From: Lates calcarifer
Taxonomy: Eukaryota; Chordata; Actinopteri; Centropomidae
DNA: 64,000 nucleotides
Direction: 5' to 3'
Assembly: GCF_001640805.2 (NCBI RefSeq)
Contig: NC_066843.1
Span: 4,028,380 to 4,092,379 of the forward strand
Made by a program: the position numbers and the translations under genes. How positions within the stretch are numbered: the stretch's first letter is position 1; each line of letters begins with the position of its first letter. The notes beneath the pieces were generated by a model. It did no database searches, was not told where the DNA came from, and was given only the letters and a program-made list of their open reading frames with translations. This document shows positions 10,741 to 22,790 of this stretch, in pieces.

Positions 10741-13293
10741 CGTGTGAATGCTTCCATAGCTCAACATGAAAGATTTATTTTTTCCATCCGAGGTTGTAGG
10801 GGATTTCATGCTCGGAGCTCCCAGAGGAAGGCCGAGGCGCAGGAAATTGTAGTAGCAGCACTGTTATTCCTTTTGTTACATTGAGAGACTGAAACGCTGT
10901 GAGAGAGCAGAGGAACTTCAAATACAAAATAAAGATAAAAAAAGAGGATCTTTTTTTCTTTTTTCTGTGTGTTAATACAGGAAAAGTTTTAAAAGTTCTT
11001 ATATGTCAAATCAGTCTTGAATTTGAGGCAGCATTGATGATAAGTTTCTAATATTGATTTCAGAGAAACCAAAAGAGAAACATCTCGACTTTAAACGAGA
11101 GGGGAAAAAGCGACAGGAGGATTGCTGCTGGAAACGTGAACCTCTGTGAACTTTAATACGTGGTCTGAAGCTTTAGTGAAGATGTGAGGATTTGTTGGCT
11201 AGTGGAGAGTTAACAGGAAGAGAGGAGGGAGAATTAAGATGGATGTTAGTGGGCTGTAGCTGGAAGAAACTCTTCTGCCTTTTTCAGCAAATTTTCAAAA
11301 TCACAACACTACCAGAGGTGGGTTTCCTGGGATAAATACAATTTCTTGTCATGATTGAAGACAGATTTTAAACATAGAACTGAGGAAGTTATGAAGAAAA
11401 AGGTGTTTATTATATGATTATATCTTGTTATGACTTCAATCACTTGAATTTTGTTTTTTAAGAATATTCTTCTTTTATAAAAGTGTATGATCTCAGAGAG
11501 GTAAAATCAGTGCACCCATTTAGCAGCCTTGTCTTTGTGGTTTGAAGCACATTTGAGGGGCATTTTTCTTGGATGTTTTGTGCACTTGATACTTCACCTT
11601 TTAAATCCAACACTGCACCCTGACTTGAGGAAGGAGGCTTGTTCATCTAATTAAGCTTCTTGTAGTACCGCCTGCGTTTTGCACTCATCTTCATTCGCAC
11701 TTGCTGTAAGACATAAGGTAAGATACTCTGCCATGCAGCTGTTATTTCAGGCTGTCACACTACTGCAGCTCAAATGTTGACACATTCATATTACACTAAT
11801 AACAGCAGCTAAAGGTTGTACTTTTTGTATTTAGGAAACTGTCCTCATAAACATATGTTTACATCCAAGTGACAAAGCCAAACCACCTTGAGAAAGTACT
11901 TATTTTAAACAGAAAACAATGATCTTTCCCTAAACCTTACCAATAAAACAACATCACCGATTTATAACAGTTCTGAAACACACAGAGAGTACAAACAGAT
12001 AAACACCACACATTAAAAACTTACCTGTGTTTATTCTGGAGGAAGGAAGTCGACTCGGGCCACAATTCCCACATTCTCAGTGTTTAACCACAACACTGCT
12101 TAATGAAGTTGGTTCTCAGTACTAAATAATATGTGTATATCTGCCTGGTTAAAGAGCAGGGGAAGGGGGATACAGGGGAGAGGAGGTATTTTTGGACGGG
12201 CAGGAAAGTGGCTGTGTAGCGTGAAGTTGCTAAGCAACTCCATTTACCCCTGTATGAACGTGCCGAGATATGAATCAAGTGCAAAATGACTGACTGAGAC
12301 AGAGCGGCTCAAAGGAAAAAACGTTTGGAGTTGACATTTCTGGGAAAAGAGGCTGTGTGTGTGTGTGTGTGTGTGTGTCTGTGCAGGAGACAGGTTTACA
12401 CGCTCTGTTGCAGTGGCCTGAGACTACATTCATCCCTGCTGCTACCACCGCTGTGCCGCACACATCCCATCTGCAAAGATTAGCCTCAATTGTAGAGACT
12501 TGTACTATTTTTAACTGACCTAGCAAGCACAGTGGCCAACAAAGAGAGGAGTCAGGTCTTCCTCCAGTGAAACAATGTCTCCGCCCCTGTTCGTCAGGCT
12601 CATGCTTCGTCTCTGTGCCACCCTCGACTTTGGCTGTTCCTCCAGTCTGCTTCAGCTCTCCATGCTCTTTGTTTGTCTGGGATACTGTTTGATCAGCAAA
12701 GGAGTTTAATACCAACACAATTCTAATAGGTTTTTAATTGAATCTAAAGAAGCCCCATTGAGCCCTTGTTGAAATGCAAATATTACTTTAAAGAATATTT
12801 TTTCCAGCAGAATAATATTTCATGGCTGCCTGAAATTTTAATATAGAATTGCATCATATCCATTATATGTCACATAACTGACAAATTATGGTTAAAAATC
12901 AGTGTATCCCGAGTCGTACTGTGGCTCCAGGTGTCATTCATGTGTGGCCCCGGTGTGACCCTTCAGCACTGAGTCATGCTCAAACAGCTCGCACGCTCCC
13001 ATTACCGACTGACTAGAGCGTGTGCAAATCCATCATCAGCTGGCACTGCAGTACCCCCCCACCCCCCATCAGTCAGACCTCTGTCTCCTCTCCGTACGTC
13101 TCAGTTCCTCCACGAGGGACTCCTTCATTCTCTCCTCACTCTTGACATCACTTAAACCTTTGCTCTCTTCATCCTCCCACTTGTTCATCCATGCAGTGGC
13201 TCATCTCCTAATACTTTACCATGTTGTTGCAGAACTTTGGTCTTTGCTGCATAGAGCTCATACCAAGGACAGGTCAGTTCCCTGTTGTAATAA
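10741..13293. other. Non-coding interval
   Basis: Contains a GT microsatellite at 12354-12378 and a CpG-retaining patch at 12905-13030. The long minus-strand open frame across 12275-12718 includes the GT tract and has no domain, so I treat it as chance. Confidence 0.6.
12354..12378. repeat. TG microsatellite
   Basis: About twelve uninterrupted TG units. Confidence 0.9.
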
Positions 13294-13327
13294 ATAGATA
13301 GATAGATACATAGAGAGATAGATAGAC
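13294..13327. repeat. GATA tetranucleotide repeat
   Basis: About seven GATA-type units with two substitutions (GATACATA, GAGA). Confidence 0.85.
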
Positions 13328-13473
13328 CTCTGTACAGATATCTGAATAGAATAAATAGAGGAGAACAAAAATGAAGACTAGAGACAAACCCTTAACTATA
13401 CTGTGTGCTAAATATCCTCTGTACAATGGTGGTAATATTTATCATTAATGCAAGTTGGTGGATATATATATCT

Positions 13474-13738
13474 ATGCAGCCCCAGGGTTGTGTGCTCAGC
13501 CCCTCCTGTTCACGTTGTACACCCCTGACTGCATCTCTAGACATGGAGAGAACTCAACAGAGAACAAGCTACTGCTCGACATCAGCAAAAACCAAAGAGC
13601 TGAAGGAGGCAAAGACATATGCACCTGTCAGTGGAGCTGAGGTGGAGCAGATGAACAGTTCCTGGGAATCAACATCAGAGGACAACCTGTCATGGTCATC
13701 ACACATGTCCACCGTGTTAAAGAAAGCTCAGACGCGAC
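13474..13738 (+). mobile_element. LINE reverse transcriptase remnant, 5' part
   Basis: The translation gives PQGCVLSP in one plus frame, then LLFTLYTPDCIS in the next frame. It then returns to the first frame for KTKEL, SGAEVEQMNS and STVLKKAQTRL. These match in order the RT palm block (PQGCVLSPLLFTLYTHDC), the NKTKEL block, the INGxxVExVxSFKFLG block and the VLKKAQQRL block of fish L2/Rex-type LINEs. At least two frameshifts make it non-functional, and the catalytic YADD-type box is missing. The copy is interrupted at 13739 by a short inverted-repeat element and resumes at 13943. Confidence 0.65.
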
Positions 13739-13942
13739 TAGGGGTGTAATGGTATCGTCAATTTAACAAATGTGTCTGGATGCCATCGTGGACCTGGATG
13801 GTAACAAATGATAGGTCTTCCAGGTAAAACTGTAGTTTCCTACAGCGGCTGGAGAGTGAAATGAGAACTACAGAGACCATCATCCTTTACGCTCTGCTGA
13901 GATATTATGGTATTGTGAGATTTTGATGTCGCTACATCCCTA
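13739..13942. mobile_element. hAT-like MITE nested in LINE
   Basis: It begins TAGGGGTGTAATG and ends CGCTACATCCCTA; the ends are imperfect inverted repeats (about 11 of the first 13 positions pair). It is about 204 bp long with no coding capacity. The flanking octamers GACGCGAC and GAAATGAC agree at 5 of 8 positions, which could be a decayed hAT 8-bp duplication. It sits inside the LINE remnant, whose C-terminal blocks continue on the far side, so it inserted later. Confidence 0.55.
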
Positions 13943-14235
13943 GAAATGACTGCACTTGTTGAGGGAACTTAAATGGCTGAATTCCTGTGTCAAGATCAAA
14001 CTGGCATGGGATGTGTGCAGTCCAGGACGGGAAGGCTCAGCAGCAGGTGATTAAAACCACACACAGCATCTTCAGTACCCATCTACCGAGCATCAGTGAT
14101 ATCTTTGCCCCTTGCAGAGCCCAGAGAATACTACAAGACAATACCCACTGCAGCTGCAGCCTGTTCACCTTGCTGCCGTCTGGCAAGAAACACATAAGTA
14201 TCTACTGCTGCACCACAAGATATATCACAAATAAA
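13943..14235 (+). mobile_element. LINE ORF2 remnant, 3' part
   Basis: Continues the LINE from before the nested MITE. The plus-frame translation shows CAVQDGKA, VIKTTHSI, LPSISDIFAPCR, RILQDNTH and SLFTLLPSGKK. These correspond in order to the post-RT C-terminal region of fish L2/Rex-type LINEs (LQRVVKTA, LPSIxDIYxxRC, ILKDxTHPxHxLFTLLPSGRR). The tail after LPSGK is degraded. Strand and motif order agree with the 13474 segment, so I treat both as one original copy. Confidence 0.65.
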
Positions 14236-14324
14236 AAGTCTGGTACGTCCTTTACAGGGAATAAATTACTGTCAGAGGAGTCTACTGAGACAGAGGACAA
14301 TCACTGTTCTGAGTGATGGCAGCT

Positions 14325-14560
14325 GACAGGAATGACTTCCTGTAGTGTGCCGTGCCACAGAGGGGTGGAGGGGATGCAAGACTTTGACCTGTAAACAGTC
14401 TCTGTGTACTTCGCCACCTCCACCTCCTCTTCAAGAGTGGAAATGGTGTTTAACATAGTCCCGGTCTTCCTGGAGTTCACAGCTATGTCCACGGTCTTTG
14501 CTTCATTCAAGAGCAGGTGGTTGTTCCCGCACCACGCCACAGAGCAGTCCACCAGGTCAC
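14325..14560 (-). mobile_element. LINE reverse transcriptase remnant, minus strand
   Basis: On the minus strand the translation reads DCSVAWCGNNHLLLNEAKT, then DIAVNSRKTGT, then ISTLEEEVEVAKYT. This matches the segment after the RT catalytic box in fish non-LTR elements (FVxWCDxNHLLLNxxKTKEM, VDFRRxR, GEEVEVVxxYxYLG). It lies tail to tail with the plus-strand LINE at 13943-14235 and differs from it, so it is an independent insertion. RT core and endonuclease are absent, and the lower-coordinate part degrades. Confidence 0.6.
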
Positions 14561-15789
14561 CACCAAAGCGGCACCATCTTGAAACACAATTCTAGTTGTT
14601 TACTGTCACTAAAATGAAGAATACTGAGGTATCTTATCAAGACGAGACATCTCAGTTATTCTGGTAGAGCAGCTCCATGAAAGAATGCTGCCTACGTCCT
14701 TTAAATGTGGAGCTTGTGTGAGGGTTGAGCTCTCCAGCGGAGGAGGAGTGACAACTGTTATTTTACTTGACAACTGTGAAAGTAGATCGGAAACACAAAG
14801 TGAAAGTGGACCCGAAAATAAAGTAAACAGCCGCGCAAAGCAGCACAGACTTGATTGAATGCAGCACCGGGGAGTCTGTCAGAGGAGTGGAACTTTTCTC
14901 TAAACTTAAAAAAGATGTTCTTTTTTTTATTTACTGCAAGAGTTCAATGCAAACCAAGCGGATGTTTTAACGTCATGTATATTCTGCAGCGTCAGCCTTG
15001 TTTTAAACACATGAAAGACTTACAGCTCTGTAAAGACACAGACGTTTTTACCCTGTTTGATTAAATACCGTGCTGCGTCTGTTCGACTTGCACAGCCTTA
15101 AGCAGTAAACAAGTGAGTTCATTAGATGGTATAAACGCAGCGTTTACTCCTGTAGCAGTCGAGGCTGTTGTTGTTGTCTATGCAGAGGAGGGTTTTGAAT
15201 CTCCTCCCCGGTTGCTCCTCTGTCTGCTCGTCCCTGAGTGAACTGGTGAGCAGATGGGAGGTTGAGGCTGTGCTGTGGGGGAGAAAAGAGGAAGTAATGA
15301 TATGCCATGTCGGCTACATTAACAGGCCTTATGTTTAGGAGAGCAGAGCAGACGTCGCATGTGTATTTGTCATACGGCCTGTCATCCGCTGTTTAAATGC
15401 ACTCAGTGGGACCCTTCATTCAGAACACATCTTTCTTTACTGCAAGTTTACTTATTTTCTTTATAATCTGTCTCCATTTTTAGTTTGAATCTGTCACCAT
15501 ATATTCGTATGAAGGCTATGTGTTCATGTGAGTATATAACAAATGCCTCAGGTGCACAGTGAGTGTTACCGATTACCTGACAAACTGAAGAGGTCAAATC
15601 GCAGCAACCAGCTACAGCAGCATAAGAAATAATCTCAGTGATGTACATTTGGAGTCATTTTTCTGTCCACCAGATAAATATAAGTTCAATATTCACTCTC
15701 TTTTAGCTCTTTTACCAACACCTGAGGGAAATATCTGCCTCTAAATCTTTTGCTGTGTTCACCAGCCATAGTCTGTGTAACTGTCTGTC
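14561..15789. other. Non-coding interval
   Basis: Apart from scattered CpGs near 15060-15260 I see nothing that supports an exon, RNA gene or mobile element. Confidence 0.6.
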
Positions 15790-15990
15790 TGCTGTTTGCT
15801 GCTGAGCAGGTAGTGTGCATTGGCTTTTTAGAGCTTTTCCGCTGTAAACAGGCCTGTCTGACTTCCTGACTGCCTGCTGTGGCTGAAAGCAAGGCTACAA
15901 GAGCGGTGGGAGCGAACCAAAACTGTAAAGTTACGGGCTAGACTGCTGAAAAATGAGCTGAAATTCACTGCAAAGATCTGTAAAGATAGT
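15790..15990 (+). repeat. Dispersed repeat, copy A
   Basis: The segment GAAAGCAAGGCTACAAGAGC then GGTGGGAGCGAACCAAAAC (15886-15925) aligns with GGAAACAAGGTTGATGAGAG then TGGTGAGAGCAAACCACAAC at 18410-18450. The flanks (a GCAGGT motif upstream, GCTGAAA/GCTAAAA downstream) are also similar. The pair defines a dispersed repeat whose class I cannot name with certainty; a short DNA transposon is likely. Confidence 0.45.
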
Positions 15991-18329
15991 AGCTTTAATT
16001 ACTATGTATATAGCATTAGCAGGCACTGTTTCTCTTATTCTTGTTATTTAGCTGCAGTTTAGCTGACGTTCAGCTAAATTTGTGATAATATTGACAGAGA
16101 AATCAGGTTCAAAGAGTACCTAAATAGCATACATCAAAATTATCAGCTGTTTTTTAAACCTGTGTTGAACCTGCTTCAAGCTAATCTGATGCTAAGTGAC
16201 ACAGCAAAAGCTGCCATTTTAGACATGAGTTTGTGGACTTATCTTTTGTTTGTGCTTGACATGCTGGTTTTTTACTCACAACAGGTTACAGTGATTAAGC
16301 AAGGTGGGTTCAGTATTTCTAACCTTTATTTATATACTTGAGTAGACAGGGCACTACACTCTTTTTTTTTTTTACTCTGAGAAATTTGTCAAATAATAGA
16401 AAAAGACAAAAACAGAATGAGGACAGGATATTAAGCAGAAGGCAGGCTCAGTTAAAATGTGGCTTTAAGGCTCTTTAATTAATTAAATTACCTAAATTGA
16501 GTTTATTTAATTAATAATCAGGAATATACTCTGTAATGTACTGGTTAAGGTCAGCTTCTGTGCTTGTTTTGCTTTGATGGTGTAGAAATGACAATGAGAA
16601 TAATAGAAAACCCCTTTGACCAGCAAAAAGCTGAATTATCAGTATTTTTACTGAGGCTTCAAGGCCTTGCATTAATTCCCATCAAAGTGATTTAAATGAG
16701 CCGTCATTAACACAGAACAGACTCCTCAGGATGAAGTGACTCAGAGGTTGAATTTAGAAGCTGTCATACTCGATGATTGTTGAGGTACCTTTTCAGGCAT
16801 AAATCAGACATTATGTATTGACTGAGTAAAAAAAAATGAATAAATCACACTGTCCTTTTTGCTTGTGGTCAAGGACTAAAAGAGGTGGCAATAACAGCTT
16901 TGTATGAGATGTTATTTATTTTTAGTTTGCAGCTCCTCTCTGCAGCCGTGTATCCAGGCTCCTTTTTCTGTGACAGATTTTCATTTTCCTTATTTTGCAG
17001 TTCAGCTGCTATGCTGCTCTTGTTTTATCCCTGTAGGCCTGTTGTTGATCCAGGGTGTGGAGAAAGGGCAATGAGTGGATCAGAGGTTGGCAACTGTGTC
17101 CTCCCTCTGTCTGTGTGTCTTCTCTGTAAATGTGTGTGTGTGTGTGTGTGAGAGAGCAGGAGATCAAGGCCTCACGGCTTGTAGTAGGTGATTTTAGAGA
17201 ACAATGCTGGACATTTCCTTTCTTATGTGTCCCTCACATGGATCCCAGTTAGTCTGGGGTGACGGCAGGGGAGATCAGATAGGAAGCTACACATTTTCAG
17301 AGAGGAGAGGATGAGAATAAAGACGTCAGAATTAGCTAGGAAAAGACTATTTTAGCAGGTTTTTGAAGGAGATATTCACATTGTAGAAAGGAATAAACGC
17401 TGTTAGGAAGCAGTTAACGGTGATGCCTCTGACATTTCTTGGCCCGTGTTGTTGTTTCTGGGTGTATTTCTGTTATTGCTGCGTATAATGGGCCAAATAT
17501 AGACGTCGCTCCACTTTGGGGATATTTCCAGCTGTTAAAATGCAGCAGCAGAAACAGGATTTATTGATCTGAAATCCTCAACAGTAAATGTCAAGATTTG
17601 GTGTCGTGCTAGAGAATCAAAAAACAGGAGAGTGGCGGGGAGGTGTTTGGAGACAAACCATTTAGTATCGACATGCTGTAATGAAACAGGGAGGCATTCA
17701 TTGTGAAAACAGGAAAAGATACTAGCGTCCCTCCCCCTCCCGTAGTGTCCTCATCATATCAATGCAGCTCCAAGACTTTGTCTTTGTTTTGAGTAAGTTT
17801 CAACTCACTTTTTCTCTCACATAGGGAAAATCCTCCTGTGGAGAGACTGGTTATTTATTTATTTACCTATTCAGAATTGTCAACACCATCAAATCTATGG
17901 ATAAATATGCTGCTTTCCACTCAAGTGAGTATTTAAAATAACAATTTGGACTGGTATGAAACAGCTTGCAGTAGCGTTGTCTTATTTGGTTTCTCAGTCA
18001 GTTGATAACTTAAAACCATTTAACACAGATTAATGTGGCAGTGCTTTTTGTTGTATTTAAAGGTTCTTTTAAGTTGCATTAGCATCCTACACTAGCTGTT
18101 TGTTATGGCTATTTATGTCATCAGTACACACCAACCCAGAAACAGTCAGTCAACTTAATGTTTGTACCTGTGTGACCTGTATGTGCAGACATTTACTGAA
18201 TAATATAAAACAGACTAAAGAGAACTGACTGTATGAAGGAAAATTCCTTCACATTCACCAAGTCCTAAAGGGAAATATGTGGCTAATGAGCAGCTAAATT
18301 CTCCACTGAGTTCACCAACTAGTTGCTAA
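15991..18329. other. Non-coding interval
   Basis: Includes a TTAATTAATTAAATTA-type AT patch (16476-16515), a TG microsatellite (17131-17150), and a CpG-retaining non-repetitive block near 17430-17660. No exon is recognised. Confidence 0.6.
17131..17150. repeat. TG microsatellite
   Basis: Ten consecutive TG units followed by a short GA run. Confidence 0.9.
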
Positions 18330-18500
18330 GTTTGTCTTGTCTGCCGTGTGGTGCCTGGCAGGTGGCGAACACTGAGGTGATCTGAGTATTTTCTGTGAAA
18401 ACAGCTGCTGGAAACAAGGTTGATGAGAGTGGTGAGAGCAAACCACAACAGGCAAGGAAACCAAGACAGTTAGTTAAAAAAAGAAAGGAAAAAAAGCTAA
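18330..18500 (+). repeat. Dispersed repeat, copy B
   Basis: Second copy of the repeat at 15790, same orientation, roughly 75-80% similar by eye over the best 45 bases. Sequence to the left (18290-18350) also resembles fish interspersed repeats, so the element may be longer. Confidence 0.45.
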
Positions 18501-19734
18501 AATGCTCTGTAGAGCTGCAGGGATCTACACAGTTGGTTGATGATTATTAAGGTCACTATGAGCTAACAGTATAATTTCACATTACACATTGTTATTTGGC
18601 TGAAATGCCTTCAAAACCACAAGACATTATGCAGTTGTCTGTTTCTTACAATAACATGTTGTGAGCTTTTAAATAAATTGATTTTGAACTCGATAATAAA
18701 AGCATCTATGAATACTTTTGCCCCAAGAAATTTATTTGTCGACATTTGTCTTGTAAATCCTACCATAGCAATTAAAGAGACAATACAGTACATAGTAACA
18801 GTGCCCACAAAGCTTAACAGTCTGAGGAAAAGGGATTAAATGGAGAATAAATTGATGATATGTAAGACCGGTGCATTTCTGTTAAGTTCCTTCTTAACTG
18901 TATTTACACATTCAGTACAGGATGAAGCCTTAATAAAAACATCTGCATGTTGTTAAAGAAAATATCAGAGTGGAGATGTTTCAGTCTTGTTAGAGTGAAT
19001 AAATGAATGAGATTTTAATACAGTAGCACATGCAGAGCTCCGGCTTTACACTAAATGTTTTTTCTCCCTGTATGTTCATATGAGTAGATGGATTGCATCT
19101 CTTATCACTTAATTTAAGATGAAGTGATTTCTTCAGTCAGATACCATTTCTTTCTCCAACATCTGAATAATTCTTGCAGACAAACTCATAAAACCTCTCC
19201 TCTGTCTCTTCTCCATCACTCGTCTGTGCGTTTATTTTATGAGGTTTGTGTCCGAAGGGACCATGAAACGATGGAGTTGGTTGTGATCTGGAGCTCATTA
19301 ACGGCACTGAAGGATAACATAATGGGATAAGTTCATGGCCTTGCTAAGCTGGAAAAAAACCCCAAAACACGCACACACACACACAAAGACACACTCTTAC
19401 ATTGACTCAAACCTCACAGCCTGTTTGCTGAGCGTGCACATGTGAGTTTGACATTGGCTGATAATCCACTGCAGATATTTTATTCAGGAGTGCGCAGGCT
19501 GTTGTCAGGTCTGATCTATAAGAGAATTGTGAAAGTTACAGACAATCCGAAGATATTTTGGAAGGTTGATTTTTCTGTTTGTAACCCACAAGCTCGCGTG
19601 TGGGAGGGCTGGATGCTGCACTGTGTGTTGCAGTAGATGCCCCAGGTGTGAATAATTGATTTATGGTTATTCGCAGAATTTCGCACTTTGATTGTTAAAG
19701 CACTGCAACAATAGATAGATGTGTTGTTCACCAT
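18501..19734. other. Non-coding interval
   Basis: AT-rich with a short CA run at 19371-19386. Nothing else is recognised. Confidence 0.6.
19371..19386. repeat. Short CA repeat
   Basis: About seven CA units. Confidence 0.75.
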
Positions 19735-19920
19735 CCTCCCACCCCATGTCAAAAGGTGTGCCTCAGGGCTCTATGCTAGGACCATTACTCTTTCACATTT
19801 ACTGTATGTAAATGACCTTTGTCACAACTTTACATATGCATTGTATCACTTTTATGCTGATGATACTGTTCTCGTTTGTTGCTCCTCATCAGTAGTAAAA
19901 ACCCTTGGATTCTTGTAGTC
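19735..19920 (+). mobile_element. LINE reverse transcriptase core fragment
   Basis: Across a one-base frameshift near 19805 the translation reads KGVPQGSMLGPLLFHIY, then VNDLCHNF, then LYHFYADDTVLVCCSS, then VVKTLGFL. This is the reverse transcriptase palm: the PQGSxLGPLLF block, the YxNDL block and the catalytic FYADDT box (YADD at 19853-19864). Wording of the blocks fits fish Rex/Jockey-like non-LTR elements. The fragment stops abruptly at both ends, so it is a dead piece. It is the only place in the window where the catalytic aspartates survive. Confidence 0.75.
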
Positions 19921-22284
19921 TTCTTTTTAGGTTGTTGCTGCTTCTTCTTCGTATTATTATTATTACTTATTCTTTTGCTTATCTTGCTTGGAAAGACTTT
20001 GTTTGTACAGTATTTGAGCAGTGCCATCTTCCGATAAATACTGCTACTCCCACTTTTAAGTGAAACCGAACAGAAAGCTAAAACAACTGTGTATGTATTT
20101 TAACAGGATATTTATTCTTTCTTCTAGCATGAGACAGATTGTTTAAATTGATTTTAATGCACCTGCTGCAGTGATGTTTGCATGCTTGTCTGGCCCAGGT
20201 CTCTCTTGAAAAAGGGATTTAAATCTCAGTGAGCCTCTCCATGAGGTTACAGTCTTTACATTTGTTCTTTCATTTCCTGGTGGTGAAAGAAAAATACATG
20301 ACTTATTGTTCTGGGATTTCTGAAAAGGGAAAACAACATTTGGCCATTCTTGCTCTATGTTGTCTTAAATTGGCATATAGAGCATATTTATAGCACATAT
20401 TTGTAAGGAAAACTCTTTCATTTATGAAATCTTTGAAGAGGAAGACTTTATTTTTTTTTTGTTGGAAGTCTTGCCAAAATGTTACTCCCCTTAACTGTGA
20501 GAATTTGCAGTCAACAGATTATAAGATTATTCACCAAAGTCCTGTTTTTGAAGCCAAATTAAATTTACAGTGAGAAAAATTGTGAAATTTTCTTCAAAAG
20601 TATAACTTTTAACTTCATACCCCAATGAAATGCAACATCAATACAGAATTTATTAAATATGAAATATAACTGTATTTCAACATCAAAAGCATTGAGTATT
20701 TAAGAGAACCGCTATGTGATCAACAATTTAGTGTCTTGTAAACTCACCATGTGATTAGTGTAGAGTTTGAAAACGTAATAGTGAAACACACCAGACCAAA
20801 TCAGGGTTTTGTGTTGAGTGTGATAGAAGTTGTGTGTTTTCACTGTACAAGAGTGTACAAAAGTGAATGACAGGAAGTGGATTTGGATCTGGAGGGAGGG
20901 AATCCCTGACATCTTCATGTCTTCATTGAGATGAAGAACAACAGTTCAGTATTTGCCAGAGGGGGTTAGAAATGTTAGTTCTAAGAATGTTTGCTGAGAT
21001 TGCAAGCTGTTTTCATTGTGATGTGTTTTTTCCTCCACTTTTTAATCTTGAGAGATTTATCCCAGTGTTTAGTCTCTGAGGCGACGGCTGCCTCTGATTA
21101 TTGACTCCTTTGTAGTCACCAAACAGATGAGACATGTTGAAACTGAGCTGACTGAAAAGTACCCGAATTGACCAGCAGTGATAATTATGCAAGGATTTCA
21201 GCCCTGGAAAACAAATACATGACTACTTTCCAAACATTTGTGTCCTCAAAAAAACTTTAAATCTTTTATTTTTTTACTTTTTATTTCTACAGATGTCACC
21301 GTCATTTTAATTGTGGCATTTCTTTTAAAGGCTATCACTGCTACTCTTGCCATCCTAATGTAGGCTATCGTATCACACAACCCAGCCTCCTGCTGCATCA
21401 TCATCATCATCATCATCATCATCGTCATCACCTTATCAGTGAGAAAAGTCTTAAGGGGAATCAGCGAGGAGCAGAGATCAAACCAAATCCAGTTAATTTG
21501 CTCACCTTTTATTGTCATGACTGTATCACACACATCTCAATCTGAGGCAGCAACTGCAGGCTGATCAGTGGCCATGACAGATGGCAGTTTACAGCCTGGC
21601 AAAGAACTGGCCACTTGGACTCGATAAAGATGCCTTTTTTGATTTGTTTGTGCGAGTATGTGTGTATCTCCTGCACTACTCACTTCTATCTCCATATCTG
21701 CTTTTTTTTTCGCTTGTGTTCCCTGAGGGTGAAGTCGCAGCCAACCATATCATAAAATGTCATATTTCACTACAGTTTAAAGCCATGCTGCCATACGTTG
21801 ATTATTACAGCGTTAGCATTAAGCTTTGTTCATCAGATGGTACGGTACAAGAATGTTAAGGGGATTCTTGGGTGAAAAGCTGGTTGTGTAATATTGCAAA
21901 TGCTCACTATCCTTTCCTTTCCACTCATAAAAAGCAAAAAAAAACCCTCACAGATCTGACAAATAAACCCATCTGTATAAGTTACATCAGCAAGCTGCAT
22001 GGTTTTTATGTATGAAAGTAGGAACGCTGTGTGTTTGATTAATGATGGACCATCAGTCACACATGCTGGGCTAACATCAGACACGCAGAGGATTTTATTC
22101 ATAAAATGGAAAACAAAAAGCACTTGGTGTGCTGTTGTCCTCGCAGTCTAAAGCTGGGGACAGACCTGAAAGATTAGCTGACACCTACAAAAGACAGAAC
22201 GACAGTCATATCCTCAACGGCTGCATAAATACACAGCACACATAGATAACACACTGGATGATGACTAAGCCATGATTACTGTAG
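19921..22284. other. Non-coding interval
   Basis: AT-rich sequence with a GTATTATTATTATTACTTATTC patch near 19950, a T run at 20449, and the CAT repeat at 21395. No exon is recognised. Confidence 0.6.
21395..21429. repeat. CAT trinucleotide repeat
   Basis: About eleven CAT units with one CGT interruption. On the minus strand it reads as ATG codons, producing a meaningless poly-Met frame. Confidence 0.9.
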
Positions 22285-22545
22285 AATTGCATCATTTTGT
22301 TTTATCCATGCCAGCGACAGTGGTTGCCAGAGGCATCATGTTTTCAAGTTGTCCGTCCGTCCCATTCTTGTGATGTCTTAGTAAGGCCTTGAGGGGATTT
22401 CTTCAAATATGGTACAGATATTCACTTGGACTCAACGTGAACTGATTAGATTCAGGTGGGCAAAGGTCAAAAGAAAGGTCGCTGCCACCTCAAGAATTGA
22501 TATGCTAATTATCACACAAATGTCTAATAGGCTAAAATGATGAAG
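22285..22545 (+). repeat. Fish dispersed repeat, unit 1
   Basis: Carries in order CATGTTTTCAAGTTGTCCGT, GGCCTTGAGGGGATTTCTTC, CACTTGGACTC, GATTAGATT and CAAAGGTCAAAAG, then a CACAAATGTCTAATAGG tail. The same ordered blocks recur at 22560 and 24120. I know this block order from a common fish interspersed repeat. No coding capacity. Confidence 0.6.
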
Positions 22546-22559
22546 TGATAATCTGGTCC

Positions 22560-22790
22560 ATGCTCATTTTTATGCAGATGACATTATGTTTTCAGTTTTT
22601 CATCCATCCCATTCTCTCGATATCTTAGTAACGCCTTGAGGGAATTTCATTACAAACATCCATTTAGATTCAAGGAGTAAGCAATTAGAATTTCGTGGTG
22701 AAAGGTCAAACACCATAGCTATTCAATGCCATAACTCATGAGCAGAAAGGGTCACCAATTGACACCTAATTTTTGTAGCACACTGATAGT
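22560..22790 (+). repeat. Fish dispersed repeat, unit 2
   Basis: Repeats the block order of the preceding unit: TGCAGATGACATTATGTTTT, CATCCATCCCATTCTC, ACGCCTTGAGGGAATTTC, GATTCAAGGA and GAAAGGTCAAAC. It follows unit 1 by about 15 bases, a tandem head-to-tail arrangement typical of this family. Confidence 0.6.

Noticed and set aside
12275..12718. 147-codon minus-strand frame
   Set aside because: Runs through the GT microsatellite (poly Thr-His) and has no protein-family features.
21395..21429. Run of methionines in a minus-strand frame
   Set aside because: It is only the CAT trinucleotide repeat read on the other strand.
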